The position numbers and the translations under genes were made by a program. Source: an uncultured Prevotella sp. (lineage in GTDB: Bacteria > Bacteroidota > Bacteroidia > Bacteroidales > Bacteroidaceae). Taken from it: a stretch of DNA of 43,424 nucleotides. The stretch is from assembly GCA_937877595.1 (NCBI GenBank), contig CALFIY010000102.1, positions 1 to 43,424 on the forward strand, given 5' to 3'. Shown piece by piece: positions 18,501 through 26,285 of the stretch; position 1 is the first letter of the stretch; each line of letters starts with the position of its first letter. The notes under the pieces are model-generated. The model was not told the DNA's origin, ran no database searches, and saw nothing but the letters and a program-made list of their open reading frames with translations.

Positions 18501-20123
18501 CGTAACGCCATTCCTGGCATTTCACTCATTTCACCTCCACCTCATCACGACATATATAGTATAGAAGACTTGGCCCAACTTATCTTCGACCTTAAGAATG
18601 TAAATCCTTCGGCTGCAGTCAGCGTGAAGTTGGTGGCTGAGAGTGGTGTGGGTACAATCGCTGCCGGTGTGGCAAAGGCCAAGGCTGACCTTATCGTAAT
18701 CAGTGGTGCAGAGGGAGGAACAGGAGCCAGTCCGGCATCGTCAATGCGCTTTGCTGGCATCTCGCCAGAGATTGGCCTTGCCGAGACTCAGCAGACACTG
18801 GTGATGAACGGCCTGCGCAATCAGGTACGCTTGCAGACCGACGGACAGTTGAAGACGGCAAAGGATGTCATCATCATGGCTATGCTTGGTGCCGATGAGT
18901 TCTCATTTGGTACACTGCCGCTTATCGTGCTTGGCTGTGTGATGATGCGTAAGTGCAATACCAACACATGTCCGATGGGAGTGGCAACACAGAATCCTGA
19001 ACTGCGTAAGCACTTTGAAGGGCGTGCAGAATATGTGGTAAATTTTTTCACCTTCCTTGCTCAGCAGGTGCGTGAGTATTTAAGCGAAATAGGTGTCCAT
19101 AGTCTTAAGGAGATAATTGGTCATACAGAACTCATCGAAGTAGAGGGAAATGGAATAGCGGATAGCGGAAAATCTGCTATCGCCGCAGAGAAATGGGCTA
19201 CAATAGATTTCTCACGTTTGCTGCACAAGCCCGATACGGATAAGGCTCTCTACTGGGATCGCGGTGCTTTTACAGAGGTGACTGGCGTAAAGGACGAGGA
19301 GATTCTACGTGCCGCTGACAAGGCCATTACTGATGGCGAGGAGGTGACGCTCGACTATGCAATCAAGAACACAGACCGTGCTACGACAACCATGCTAAGC
19401 GGTGTTATTGCAAGGAAATATGGTGAGGCAGGTTTGCCCGACAGTACCATAAATATAAAGTTTAAAGGCTCTGCAGGACAGTCGTTTGGCGCCTTTGCCG
19501 TTCACGGACTCAATCTGAAACTTGAGGGCGAGTGTAACGATTACTTTGGAAAGGGACTCAGTGGGGGCCGTATCAGCATTCTGCCTCCTGTGCGCTGTGG
19601 TGATGACTTCCATGCTGAAGACAATATTATTGCAGGCAATACTGGCCTGTATGGCGCCACCTCTGGCGAATTGTATGTAAATGGTAAGGTGGGTGAGCGC
19701 TTTGGTGTGCGCAACTCTGGTGCCATTGCTGTTATAGAAGGCGCTGGCGACCATTGCTGCGAATATATGACAGGCGGTCGTGTGGTGGTGCTTGGCGAGA
19801 CAGGCCGCAACTTTGCTGCAGGAATGAGCGGCGGTGTGGCCTATGTGTGGGACAGCAAGCATAATTTTGATTATTTCTGCAATATGGATATGGTGGAAAT
19901 CAATCTCGTGGAAGACTCTGTCAGTCGCAAGGAACTGCTTGAACTCATCCGCCAACACTATCTTCATACTGGCAGTGCCTTGGCAGGCCGCATGCTCGAT
20001 GCCTGGCCTCGCTATGTTGAGGAATTTGTTCAGGTTGTTCCCATTGAGTATAAGCGTGTACTGCAGGAAGAGCAATTCCGGAAATTACAAAACAAAATTG
20101 CAGACATACAGCGAGACTACTAA
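15564..20123 (+). CDS. gltB: Glutamate synthase, large subunit
   Basis: Transfers the glutamine amide to 2-oxoglutarate, giving two glutamates (GS-GOGAT assimilation). The ATG at 15564 gives a 22-residue propeptide before Cys23 (HDACGVGMV), the expected N-terminal nucleophile. A GTG at 15534 is in frame but lies almost at the predicted transcription start. Domains in order are the class II amidotransferase, a central domain, the FMN barrel (about 850-1200) and a C-terminal Gly-rich beta helix. The 3Fe-4S cysteines are Cys1125, Cys1131 and Cys1136 (CVMMRKCNTNTC). The length of 1519 residues is normal. It is followed 36 bp later by gltD. Confidence 0.96.
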   Translation: MTESKLRGQQKGLYQSQYEHDACGVGMVVNIHGGKSHELVDNALRVLENMEHRGAETRDKTGDGAGIMVQIPHEFILLQGIPVPEKGKYGTGLVFLPKDIQAQQEILSIMIEEIEREGLQLMHLRAVPTKPEVLGAAAREVEPAIKQIFVTGVSDEDVPVFERILYKVRKRIEKRIDNEDFYICSLSNKNIIYKGMLTSGQLRRYFPDLSNDYFTSGLALVHSRFSTNTFPKWKLAQPFRLLAHNGEINTIRGNRGWMKARESVLLDTNDIAPIVQEDMSDSASLDNVFEFLMMSGMSMPQAMAILVPESFNDKNPISEDLKAFYEYHSILMEPWDGPAALLFSDGRYAGGMLDRNGLRPSRYTITKQGMMVVASEVGVMDFDPGDVVSKGRLQPGKILLIDTKEGRIYYDGEIKEQLATAHPYREWLSENRVQLEKLKSGRHVENSVDNLAQKLVTFGFGQEDIDRTIIPMATAGQEPVAAMGNDTPLAVISDRPQLLFNYFRQQFAQVTNPAIDPIREELVMSLTEYIGAVGTNILTPDASNCKMVRLPQPILTNTQLDILCNIRYKGFKTIKLEMLVAPGGSKGGERLRTALDRLCKDAEKAVDDGFNYIILTDKVEPLPPQEGQDAAFYIPSLLAVSAVHHYLISVGKRVQTALIVESGEIRETMHAALLLGYGASALCPYMTFAVLDDLVKRHKIQEEYATAETNYIKAVDKGLKKIMSKMGISTIRSYRGAKIFESIGLGEDLLHRYFGTDVSTIGGIGLEEIARDIIRLREQSLTVSYSSSGDESSHLSNHGQFSWRKDGIKHAWTPEAIANLQLATRLGSYKKFKEWAALVDDKESPIFIRDFFGFKKAAKPTPLDEVEPVESIVKHFVTGAMSFGALSIEAHEALALAMNKLGTRSNTGEGGEDNARYHTEVDGVSLSSKTKQIASGRFGVTTEYLVNAEEIQIKVAQGAKPGEGGQLPGFKVNEIIAKTRNAIPGISLISPPPHHDIYSIEDLAQLIFDLKNVNPSAAVSVKLVAESGVGTIAAGVAKAKADLIVISGAEGGTGASPASSMRFAGISPEIGLAETQQTLVMNGLRNQVRLQTDGQLKTAKDVIIMAMLGADEFSFGTLPLIVLGCVMMRKCNTNTCPMGVATQNPELRKHFEGRAEYVVNFFTFLAQQVREYLSEIGVHSLKEIIGHTELIEVEGNGIADSGKSAIAAEKWATIDFSRLLHKPDTDKALYWDRGAFTEVTGVKDEEILRAADKAITDGEEVTLDYAIKNTDRATTTMLSGVIARKYGEAGLPDSTINIKFKGSAGQSFGAFAVHGLNLKLEGECNDYFGKGLSGGRISILPPVRCGDDFHAEDNIIAGNTGLYGATSGELYVNGKVGERFGVRNSGAIAVIEGAGDHCCEYMTGGRVVVLGETGRNFAAGMSGGVAYVWDSKHNFDYFCNMDMVEINLVEDSVSRKELLELIRQHYLHTGSALAGRMLDAWPRYVEEFVQVVPIEYKRVLQEEQFRKLQNKIADIQRDY

Positions 20124-20158
20124 TGTTCAATGTTCAATAATCAATGTTCAATATATAA
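20124..20158. repeat. 7-nt repeat array between gltB and gltD
   Basis: Five units, TGTTCAA, TGTTCAA, TAATCAA, TGTTCAA and TATATAA, start immediately after the gltB TAA and end 1 nt before the gltD ATG. The entire spacer is repeat. Confidence 0.9.
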
Positions 20159-20159
20159 A

Positions 20160-21521
20160 ATGGGAAATCCAAAAGCATTTCTGGAGATACATCGCCAAGA
20201 GGCAGGATATCGGCCTGTACATGACAGAATTCACGACTTCGGCGAAGTAGAACAGACACTAAATACTCGCGAGCGTAAACTGCAGGCCTCGCGCTGCATG
20301 GATTGTGGTGTGCCTTTCTGTCATTGGGCCTGTCCGTTGGGCAATAAAGCACCAGAATGGAACGATGCTCTGTATAAAGGTGACTGGGAATTGGCATATC
20401 GACTGCTTAATAGCACAAATCCATTCCCAGAATTCACGGGGCGCATTTGTCCAGCCCTGTGTGAAAAGGCTTGCGTGCTCAATCGCTTCAACCACGAGCC
20501 GACAACCAATCGTGAAGATGAGGCTGCCATTACCGAGATGGCATTTCAGGAAGGCTTTGTTTTGCCACATACCGACATTGTGCGCAACGGCAAGAGAGTT
20601 GCTGTGATTGGTGCCGGACCTGCCGGACTTGCAGCAGCCAATGCCCTGAACCTGATGGGCTATCAGGTAACGGCTTTTGAGAAAAACGAATCTGCAGGAG
20701 GGCTCCTGCGCTACGGTATTCCAAACTTCAAACTTAACAAAGCAATTATTGACCGCCGTATAAAAGTTTTGGAACAGGAAGGCATCGAGTTTCAATATGG
20801 TAGCAACATTGATGTCACTGCGCAGAGGCCAATGGCCGACAATTATGATGCTGTCGTCATAGCCACGGGTACTCCTACGGCTCGCGACCTTAAAGTTCCA
20901 GGACGTGAACTTAAAGGTGTTCACTATGCCCTTGAACTCTTGTCTCAGCAAAATCGTGTGCTCGCAGGCAGTGAATACAGCAAGGATGAACGCATAACAG
21001 CCAAGGGTAAGGATGTACTTGTCATCGGTGGTGGCGATACTGGCTCCGACTGCATCGGCACGGCCCATCGCCAAGGCTGTAGAAGCGTCACTCAGATTGA
21101 GATTATGCCACGTCCTGTTGAGGGGCCTGATGATCCGCAGAATCCATGGCCTAATTGGCCTCGCACTTTCAAGACAACGTCAAGTCACGAAGAAGGCTGC
21201 ACACGTCGCTGGAACATCAATACGCTCGAGTTTCTTGGCAAGGATGGTAAACTTACTGGTGTCAAGGTACAGGAGATAGATTGGAAACCAAATCCCGATG
21301 GTGGCCGCCCGTTGATGGTTGAGAAAGGAGAGCCTGAGATAATCAAGGCCGAAATGGTGCTGCTGGCCATGGGATTTCTTAAACCTGAACATCCAGAATA
21401 TCCAGATAACGTTTTTGTGTGTGGCGACTCTGCCAATGGAGCATCACTTGTTGTGCGTGCGATGGCCAGCGGCATACAGACGGCACGTAAAGTAGATGCT
21501 TTTATAAAATGTCAAGAATAA
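20160..21521 (+). CDS. gltD: Glutamate synthase, small (NAD(P)H) subunit
   Basis: Supplies electrons from NAD(P)H to GltB through FAD and 4Fe-4S centres. The ATG at 20160 (MGNPKAFLE) follows the repeat spacer; an upstream in-frame ATG at 20130 lies inside the repeats and adds only repeat-coded residues. N-terminal cysteines (CMDCGVPFCHWACP, CPALCEKAC) bind the clusters. The FAD motif is GAGPAGLAAA and the nucleotide motif is GGGDTGSDC. The length is 453 residues. Its last 13 nt overlap dapF, linking nitrogen assimilation to lysine synthesis in one operon. Confidence 0.95.
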   Translation: MGNPKAFLEIHRQEAGYRPVHDRIHDFGEVEQTLNTRERKLQASRCMDCGVPFCHWACPLGNKAPEWNDALYKGDWELAYRLLNSTNPFPEFTGRICPALCEKACVLNRFNHEPTTNREDEAAITEMAFQEGFVLPHTDIVRNGKRVAVIGAGPAGLAAANALNLMGYQVTAFEKNESAGGLLRYGIPNFKLNKAIIDRRIKVLEQEGIEFQYGSNIDVTAQRPMADNYDAVVIATGTPTARDLKVPGRELKGVHYALELLSQQNRVLAGSEYSKDERITAKGKDVLVIGGGDTGSDCIGTAHRQGCRSVTQIEIMPRPVEGPDDPQNPWPNWPRTFKTTSSHEEGCTRRWNINTLEFLGKDGKLTGVKVQEIDWKPNPDGGRPLMVEKGEPEIIKAEMVLLAMGFLKPEHPEYPDNVFVCGDSANGASLVVRAMASGIQTARKVDAFIKCQE

Positions 21522-22342
21522 GATTTACCAAGATGCACGGCTGTGGCAATGACTACATCTATGTCAATGTCATGGAATGTACGATAGAAAATCCTGCCGT
21601 TGCAGCCATCTGTTTGAGCAATCGCCATAAAGGCATTGGCTCTGATGGCCTGGTATTGATTGACCGCTCGCCCATTCCAGAAGCCGACTTCTCCATGCGC
21701 ATATTCAATGCCGACGGCTCCGAGGCTATGATGTGTGGCAATGCCAGTCGCTGCATTGGTAAGTATCTATATGAGCGAGGACTTACTGACAAGACAGAAA
21801 TTCGGCTGCTTACATTGTCTGGCATCAAGACGCTTCTGCTCAGCGTAGAAAGCGACACGGTAAAGAGCGTTACGGTAGACATGGGAGAACCATTATTGGA
21901 TAATATGGAGCAGTTTGTACCGACACGTGGCCTTGTTGGTGGTACCTTTGTCTCGATGGGCAATCCCCATTACGTCATCTTTACCGAAGATGTTGATCAG
22001 GTTGTCGAGAAGGGACACGTTTTGGAGCATCATCCTGCATTTCCACAACGTAGTAATATTGAATTTGCAGCCTCTCTCTCAATATTCTCCCAGAGTCAGG
22101 AGAGGCAGGATGGGGCTTTTCGCGTACGTGTCTGGGAGCGTGGCAGCGGCATTACGCAAGCCTGTGGCACTGGAGCCTGCGCTACAGCCGTTGCGGCCTG
22201 CATTACTGGGCGTGCTGGCAGAAAGAGCAACATCGTAATGGACGGCGGAACGCTCGTCATAGAGTGGCGCGAGGCAGATGGCCATGTGTTGATGACAGGC
22301 CCTGCGGAATTTGTATTTGATGGGGAGATCGAAATATCGTAA
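21509..22342 (+). CDS. dapF: Diaminopimelate epimerase
   Basis: Interconverts LL- and meso-diaminopimelate for lysine and peptidoglycan. The catalytic pair is Cys76 (MCGNASR) and Cys219 (ACGTGACA). The protein has 277 residues, the normal length. It starts 13 nt inside gltD. The last codons and the TAA stop lie in the 8-nt CG-anchored array at 22330-22393. Confidence 0.96.
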   Translation: MSRIRFTKMHGCGNDYIYVNVMECTIENPAVAAICLSNRHKGIGSDGLVLIDRSPIPEADFSMRIFNADGSEAMMCGNASRCIGKYLYERGLTDKTEIRLLTLSGIKTLLLSVESDTVKSVTVDMGEPLLDNMEQFVPTRGLVGGTFVSMGNPHYVIFTEDVDQVVEKGHVLEHHPAFPQRSNIEFAASLSIFSQSQERQDGAFRVRVWERGSGITQACGTGACATAVAACITGRAGRKSNIVMDGGTLVIEWREADGHVLMTGPAEFVFDGEIEIS

Positions 22343-22393
22343 TAACGTGACAACGTTATTACGCAATGACGAAAAAACGCAATAACGCAAAAC
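22330..22393. repeat. 8-nt CG-anchored repeat array between dapF and dapL
   Basis: Eight units in exact 8-nt register all begin with CG: CGAAATAT, CGTAATAA, CGTGACAA, CGTTATTA, CGCAATGA, CGAAAAAA, CGCAATAA, CGCAAAAC. The dapF stop is within unit 2. Read on the minus strand, the units resemble those at 8778-8828. Confidence 0.9.
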
Positions 22394-22403
22394 AAGAAAA
22401 TAT

Positions 22404-23636
22404 ATGGCATTAGTAAACACCCATTTCCTTAATCTACAGAACAACTATCTCTTTGCTGATGTAGCCAAGAAAGTCAATGCTTTCAAGGTGATGCATCCCA
22501 AGGCAGACATTATCTCACTTGGTATCGGCGATGTCACCCAGCCCCTTTGTCCTGCTGTTATTGAGGCAATGCACAAGGCCGTTGACGAGATGTCTACGGC
22601 AGATGGCTTCCGAGGATACGGGCCAGAGCAAGGCTACGACTTCCTGCGCGAAGCCATTCTGAAAAACGATTTTCGTCCGCGTGGCATACATCTTGATATC
22701 GACGAGGTGTTTATCAACGATGGAGCCAAGTCAGACACTGGCAATTTTCAGGAACTGCTCCACTGGGACAACTTTATAGGCGTAACCGACCCCATTTATC
22801 CTGTTTACATAGACTCTAACGTGATGATTGGCCGTTGTGGCATTTATCAAGACGGGCGTTGGACTAATGTGCGCTATATGCCCACAACAGCCGAAAATGG
22901 ATTTGTGCCTGAGATACCGCAGGGGCGTCCTGTGGATGTCATCTACCTGTGTTATCCCAATAATCCAACGGGAACGGTCATCACCAAGCAGGAGTTGCGC
23001 AAGTGGATAAACTATGCCTTGAAGAATGACGCGCTCATTCTCTACGATGCAGCCTATCAGGCTTACATTCGCGATCCGGAGATACCACGCAGCATCTATG
23101 AAATACGTGGCGCACGTAAATGTGCCGTCGAGTTTCACAGTTATTCCAAGACAGCAGGCTTTACGGGTATTCGCTGCGGCTATACAATTGTGCCAAAGGA
23201 AGTCTCCGTTGCCACCTTCGAGGGCGAGCGCATACCGCTCAACCAATTATGGCTACGCCGTCAGTGCACAAAATTCAACGGCACCAGTTACGTTTCGCAG
23301 CGTGCAGCCGAAGCCATCTATACGCCCGAAGGCAAGCGTCAGGTTCAGCAGACTATCGACTACTATATGGAAAATGCCTCGCGGTTGCTCAACACCCTAC
23401 GTTCTGTTGGTTATGAATGTTATGGCGGTGAGAATGCTCCTTATATATGGATGCGCACACCCGACGGTATGACGTCATGGAGTTTCTTTGAGTCACTGCT
23501 TTATGGTGCAAACGTTGTCTGCACCCCAGGTGTCGGTTTTGGTCCGTCAGGTGAGGGATATGTCCGCTTTACGGCCTTTGGTACTCACGAGCGCACGCTG
23601 GAGGCACTGGAACGCATCAAGAGATGGAACAGATAG
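22404..23636 (+). CDS. dapL: LL-diaminopimelate aminotransferase
   Basis: PLP enzyme converting tetrahydrodipicolinate directly to LL-diaminopimelate, bypassing DapC/D/E. The 410-residue protein begins MALVNTHFLNLQNNYLFADV and carries YPNNPTGT and the PLP-lysine region SYSKTAGFTGIRCGY. It is placed right after dapF, the next enzyme in the pathway. Its TAG stop lies in the left arm of a long palindrome. Confidence 0.95.
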   Translation: MALVNTHFLNLQNNYLFADVAKKVNAFKVMHPKADIISLGIGDVTQPLCPAVIEAMHKAVDEMSTADGFRGYGPEQGYDFLREAILKNDFRPRGIHLDIDEVFINDGAKSDTGNFQELLHWDNFIGVTDPIYPVYIDSNVMIGRCGIYQDGRWTNVRYMPTTAENGFVPEIPQGRPVDVIYLCYPNNPTGTVITKQELRKWINYALKNDALILYDAAYQAYIRDPEIPRSIYEIRGARKCAVEFHSYSKTAGFTGIRCGYTIVPKEVSVATFEGERIPLNQLWLRRQCTKFNGTSYVSQRAAEAIYTPEGKRQVQQTIDYYMENASRLLNTLRSVGYECYGGENAPYIWMRTPDGMTSWSFFESLLYGANVVCTPGVGFGPSGEGYVRFTAFGTHERTLEALERIKRWNR

Positions 23637-23663
23637 CCGCTTTTTGTAGCGGCTATCTGTTCC
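23626..23663. terminator. 15-bp perfect palindrome ending dapL
   Basis: GGAACAGATAGCCGC (23626-23640) and its exact complement (23649-23663) enclose an 8-nt loop, TTTTTGTA. It contains the dapL stop and lies between convergent dapL and the JAMM gene. There is no T-run after the stem, so it may be a bidirectional hairpin stop or an mRNA 3' stabiliser. Confidence 0.7.
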
Positions 23664-23682
23664 TGCTACGGCTGTATTGATG

Positions 23683-24102
23683 TCAGTCTGTTTTCAGATG
23701 CGTCTGCTTTTCTATCACCTCTCCATTTATAATATGGAACGAGTTAAGGTTGGGCTTTCCGTCAAGTAGTGATAGAATAGCATAACGTATTGTGGGGTCG
23801 TTGGCCAGCCGCAAGTCTTCCTGCGACGGACGCGATGGCGATGCAGGATGGCTGTGCCAGTTGGCAAGAATTTTCAAGTTTTTTGAGCGTGCATACCGCA
23901 GGGCGGCAAACTGGTCGTGTGGCGCAAAGGAGAAGTGTTCTGCCGAATGATCAATGTTTTCCATCGGATAGTTCTCTGTCACAACGCTGTCCTCGCCTTG
24001 TTCTGTCGCAGTTCTGCCTAGCAGATAGCCGCAAGTCTCTATTGGAGCATCCTTTTCAGCCTGCGCTATCATTTCGTCTATGATATCCTTTCCTATTATC
24101 AT
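23683..24102 (-). CDS. JAMM/MPN metalloprotease, probable sulfur-carrier processing enzyme
   Basis: Zinc protease of the JAB1/MPN family. The 139-residue protein shows the full JAMM signature: Glu22 (PIETCGYLLG), His83-Ser-His85-Pro, Ser93 and Asp96. Bacterial members such as Mec act on ubiquitin-like sulfur carriers such as CysO, cleaving after the di-glycine. Here the neighbouring carrier ends GGGM, so a natural task is to remove the terminal Met and/or release product from the carrier. It is the third gene of the minus-strand carrier-E1-JAMM unit, 12 bp after the E1 gene. Confidence 0.85.
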   Translation of the reverse strand: MIIGKDIIDEMIAQAEKDAPIETCGYLLGRTATEQGEDSVVTENYPMENIDHSAEHFSFAPHDQFAALRYARSKNLKILANWHSHPASPSRPSQEDLRLANDPTIRYAILSLLDGKPNLNSFHIINGEVIEKQTHLKTD

Positions 24103-24114
24103 CTGGTGTTTGCT

Positions 24115-24921
24115 TTAGTGTTTAAGGTCGCAAGCAGCCTTTTCGTAGTCTATAAGATGGTCAATGGTGGGATGAGTACCGCAGATGGCGCATGTGTCGC
24201 GATGGCGCACAGGAACAATCCGGAACTGCATCGTCTTGGCGTCGAATGTCAGCAGCCTATCGGTCAGCAACTGTCCAACTCCTGTGAAGTATTTCAGAGT
24301 TTCGGCAGCCTGAATTGTGCCGAGCATGCCGGCAATAGCGCCCAGCACTCCAGCCTGTGAGCACGTTGGAACGGCACCTGTTGGAGGCGGTTCCTTAAAC
24401 ATGCAGCGGTAGCATGCTGTACCCGGCAGATGCGTGAAGGTTTGGCCGTTAAATCGCAGTATGCCGCCGTGGGAGAATGGCTTGCCTGCCATGACGCATG
24501 CGTCGTTGATAAGGAATTTAACAGGGAAATTGTCTGTTCCGTCTACGATGAAGTCGTATTCTTTGATAATGTCGAGCGCGTTGTCAGAGTACAGGAATTC
24601 ATGGTAGGCGTCAACCTTTACGTCTGGGTTGATGGCAAGAATTTTCTCCTTGGCACTTTCAACTTTGGCTCTGCCCACATCTTTTGTGAAGTGAATCACC
24701 TGGCGCTGCAGATTTGACAGGTCTACCACGTCGGCATCAATAATGCCAATGCGTCCAATGCCTGCTGCAGCAAGATAAAGAGCCACCGGCGCGCCAAGTC
24801 CTCCTGCTCCCACGACGAGCACGCGCGCATTCATTATTTTTTCCTGTCCCTCCACTCCGACATCCTGCAGCAGGATATGGCGCGAGTATCGCTGTATCTG
24901 TTCTTCTGTAAAGTCTATCAT
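24115..24921 (-). CDS. E1-like adenylyltransferase (ThiF/MoeB/HesA family)
   Basis: Activates the C-terminal glycine of a ubiquitin-like carrier by adenylation before sulfur transfer. The 268-residue protein has the ATP motif GAGGLGAP (38-45), a substrate loop (LQRQVIHF), and two zinc Cys pairs, Cys170/Cys173 (CYRC) and Cys244/Cys247 (CAIC). Cys187 (PTCSQAGV) is in the usual conserved position. There is no rhodanese domain, so sulfur must come from another protein. It is 18 bp downstream of the carrier gene. Thiamine and molybdopterin genes are absent here, and cysteine genes are adjacent. Confidence 0.9.
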   Translation of the reverse strand: MIDFTEEQIQRYSRHILLQDVGVEGQEKIMNARVLVVGAGGLGAPVALYLAAAGIGRIGIIDADVVDLSNLQRQVIHFTKDVGRAKVESAKEKILAINPDVKVDAYHEFLYSDNALDIIKEYDFIVDGTDNFPVKFLINDACVMAGKPFSHGGILRFNGQTFTHLPGTACYRCMFKEPPPTGAVPTCSQAGVLGAIAGMLGTIQAAETLKYFTGVGQLLTDRLLTFDAKTMQFRIVPVRHRDTCAICGTHPTIDHLIDYEKAACDLKH

Positions 24922-24939
24922 ACTTACAATTTACTAATA

Positions 24940-25149
24940 TTACATGCCTCCGCCCATAAAATAGAGGAAATCTATATAGTCGCCTTCGCTGATTTGAATG
25001 TTGCCCCAGTCTTCGCGTTCTGCGAACTCCTCATTCACCTGTACAGAAACCATTTCTGGCTGCTGTACGTCACTCTGACTAATCAGTTCACTGACACTAA
25101 GAGGCAGGTTAACCTCCTTCACGTCGCCATTTACATAGATCTTTGCCAT
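24940..25149 (-). CDS. Ubiquitin-like sulfur carrier protein (ThiS/MoaD/CysO-like)
   Basis: Small beta-grasp protein of 69 residues starting MAKIYVNGD; the ATG at 25149 is chosen over a TTG two codons earlier. It ends FLYFMGGGM. The tail extends one residue beyond the Gly-Gly that normally forms the acyl-adenylate and thiocarboxylate, so processing by the adjacent JAMM protease is likely needed first. This resembles the mycobacterial CysO-Mec-CysM logic. It is first in its unit, divergent from cysteine synthase. Its actual product could be cysteine, thiamine or another sulfur compound; the context favours cysteine. Confidence 0.88.
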   Translation of the reverse strand: MAKIYVNGDVKEVNLPLSVSELISQSDVQQPEMVSVQVNEEFAEREDWGNIQISEGDYIDFLYFMGGGM

Positions 25150-25181
25150 AATCAATTTTTGTTTGGTTTGATAATTTGCTG

Positions 25182-25189
25182 CAAAGGTA
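25182..25189 (-). promoter_or_regulatory. -7 element of the sulfur-carrier unit
   Basis: TACCTTTG on the minus strand matches TAnnTTTG, 33 nt ahead of the carrier ATG. No clear TTG is seen at -33. Confidence 0.6.
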
Positions 25190-25275
25190 GTTTTACTTAT
25201 TTAATATCACTATCCCACATAGAAGGTAAATTGCGTACCATATAATTGGTATGTAAAATGCCGCAAACGTGTTAT

Positions 25276-25305
25276 TTCGGGCGAGTGCGTTTTGCAATAA
25301 CTTTG
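25276..25305 (+). promoter_or_regulatory. Promoter of the cysteine synthase-encapsulin operon
   Basis: TTC (25276-25278), 19 nt, then TAACTTTG (25298-25305) matches the Bacteroidetes promoter form. The predicted start near 25312 leaves about 30 nt before the ATG. The two divergent promoters lie within about 120 bp, which allows shared control. Confidence 0.7.
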
Positions 25306-25343
25306 CAACATCGATAAAACAAAAAACGGACAGAGTAAGAAAC

Positions 25344-26285
25344 ATGGCAAAAGTAGCAAAAAGCATGCTTGACCTGATTGGTCGTACGCCCCTTCTGGAA
25401 CTTACCGGAACGGAGAAAGAGTTGAAACTGCACGCCAAAGTGGTTGCAAAGTTAGAGTATTTCAATCCTTTGCGCAGTGTCAAGGACCGTGCTGCCTTGG
25501 CAATGATATTGCGTGCAGAGCAGAAAGGACTGATAGACAAGAACACTACTATAGTAGAGCCAACATCGGGCAACACTGGTATCGGCCTTGCCTTGATAGC
25601 CGCTATCAGGGGGTATAAGTTGGTGCTCACCATGCCGGATGCTATGTCTGTGGAGCGTCGCTCGCTTCTTAAGGCGCTTGGCGCAGAATTGGTGCTTACT
25701 CCTGCATACGAGGGTATGGGTGGGGCCATAAAAAAGGCACGCGAACTAAAGGAAGAGATCGGCAATGCCTATATCCCACAACAGTTTGAAAATCCTGCAA
25801 ACCCGGAGATACACCGCCGCACAACAGCCGAAGAGATATATGCCGACACGGATGGCAAGGTGGATATCTTTGTAAGTGGTATCGGCACTGGTGGCACGAT
25901 AACAGGAGCAGGCCAGGTCTTGCGCGCGTATAATAAAAAGGTGAAAATCGTTGGCGTAGAGCCATACGGCAGTTCGGTGTTGTCGGGCAATAATCCCGGT
26001 CCTCACAAGATACAGGGCATTGGCGCAGGATTCAAGCCGCTGACACTCGACGAGAATGTCTACGACGAACTGCTGCGCATCAAGGACGAGGAGGCCATGG
26101 CTACAGCGCGTCTCATAGCGCGCCGTGATGGAGTGCTGACAGGTATTTCATCTGGTGCTGCCGCTGCCGCTGCCATAAAGTTGGCCCGCCGCGCAGAGAA
26201 CGAAGGTAAGACCATTGTGGTGCTGCTGCCCGACACGGGAGAGCGCTATCTTAGTACACAATTATATAATCTGGATAATCTATGA
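25344..26285 (+). CDS. cysK: Cysteine synthase (O-acetylserine sulfhydrylase family)
   Basis: PLP enzyme that joins sulfide, or a carrier-bound sulfur, to an activated serine. The ATG at 25344 (MAKVAKSMLDLIGRTPLLEL) is chosen because the in-frame GTG at 25269 precedes the promoter. PLP lysine is Lys47 (RSVKDRAA). The substrate loop is EPTSGNTGIGLA and the phosphate loop is GIGTGGTITG. The length is 313 residues. It could use sulfide (CysK) or thiocarboxylate (CysM-like); sequence by eye does not decide. Its stop overlaps the DsrE-like start by ATGA. Confidence 0.93.
   Translation: MAKVAKSMLDLIGRTPLLELTGTEKELKLHAKVVAKLEYFNPLRSVKDRAALAMILRAEQKGLIDKNTTIVEPTSGNTGIGLALIAAIRGYKLVLTMPDAMSVERRSLLKALGAELVLTPAYEGMGGAIKKARELKEEIGNAYIPQQFENPANPEIHRRTTAEEIYADTDGKVDIFVSGIGTGGTITGAGQVLRAYNKKVKIVGVEPYGSSVLSGNNPGPHKIQGIGAGFKPLTLDENVYDELLRIKDEEAMATARLIARRDGVLTGISSGAAAAAAIKLARRAENEGKTIVVLLPDTGERYLSTQLYNLDNL

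Noticed and set aside
20259..21074. A 271-codon minus-strand frame opposite gltD
   Set aside because: It is a shadow of gltD; no domain, promoter or start context.
24115..25149. Thiamine biosynthesis locus (thiS, thiF)
   Set aside because: No thiG, thiC, thiE or thiH is nearby; the JAMM protease and cysteine genes fit a CysO-like role better.
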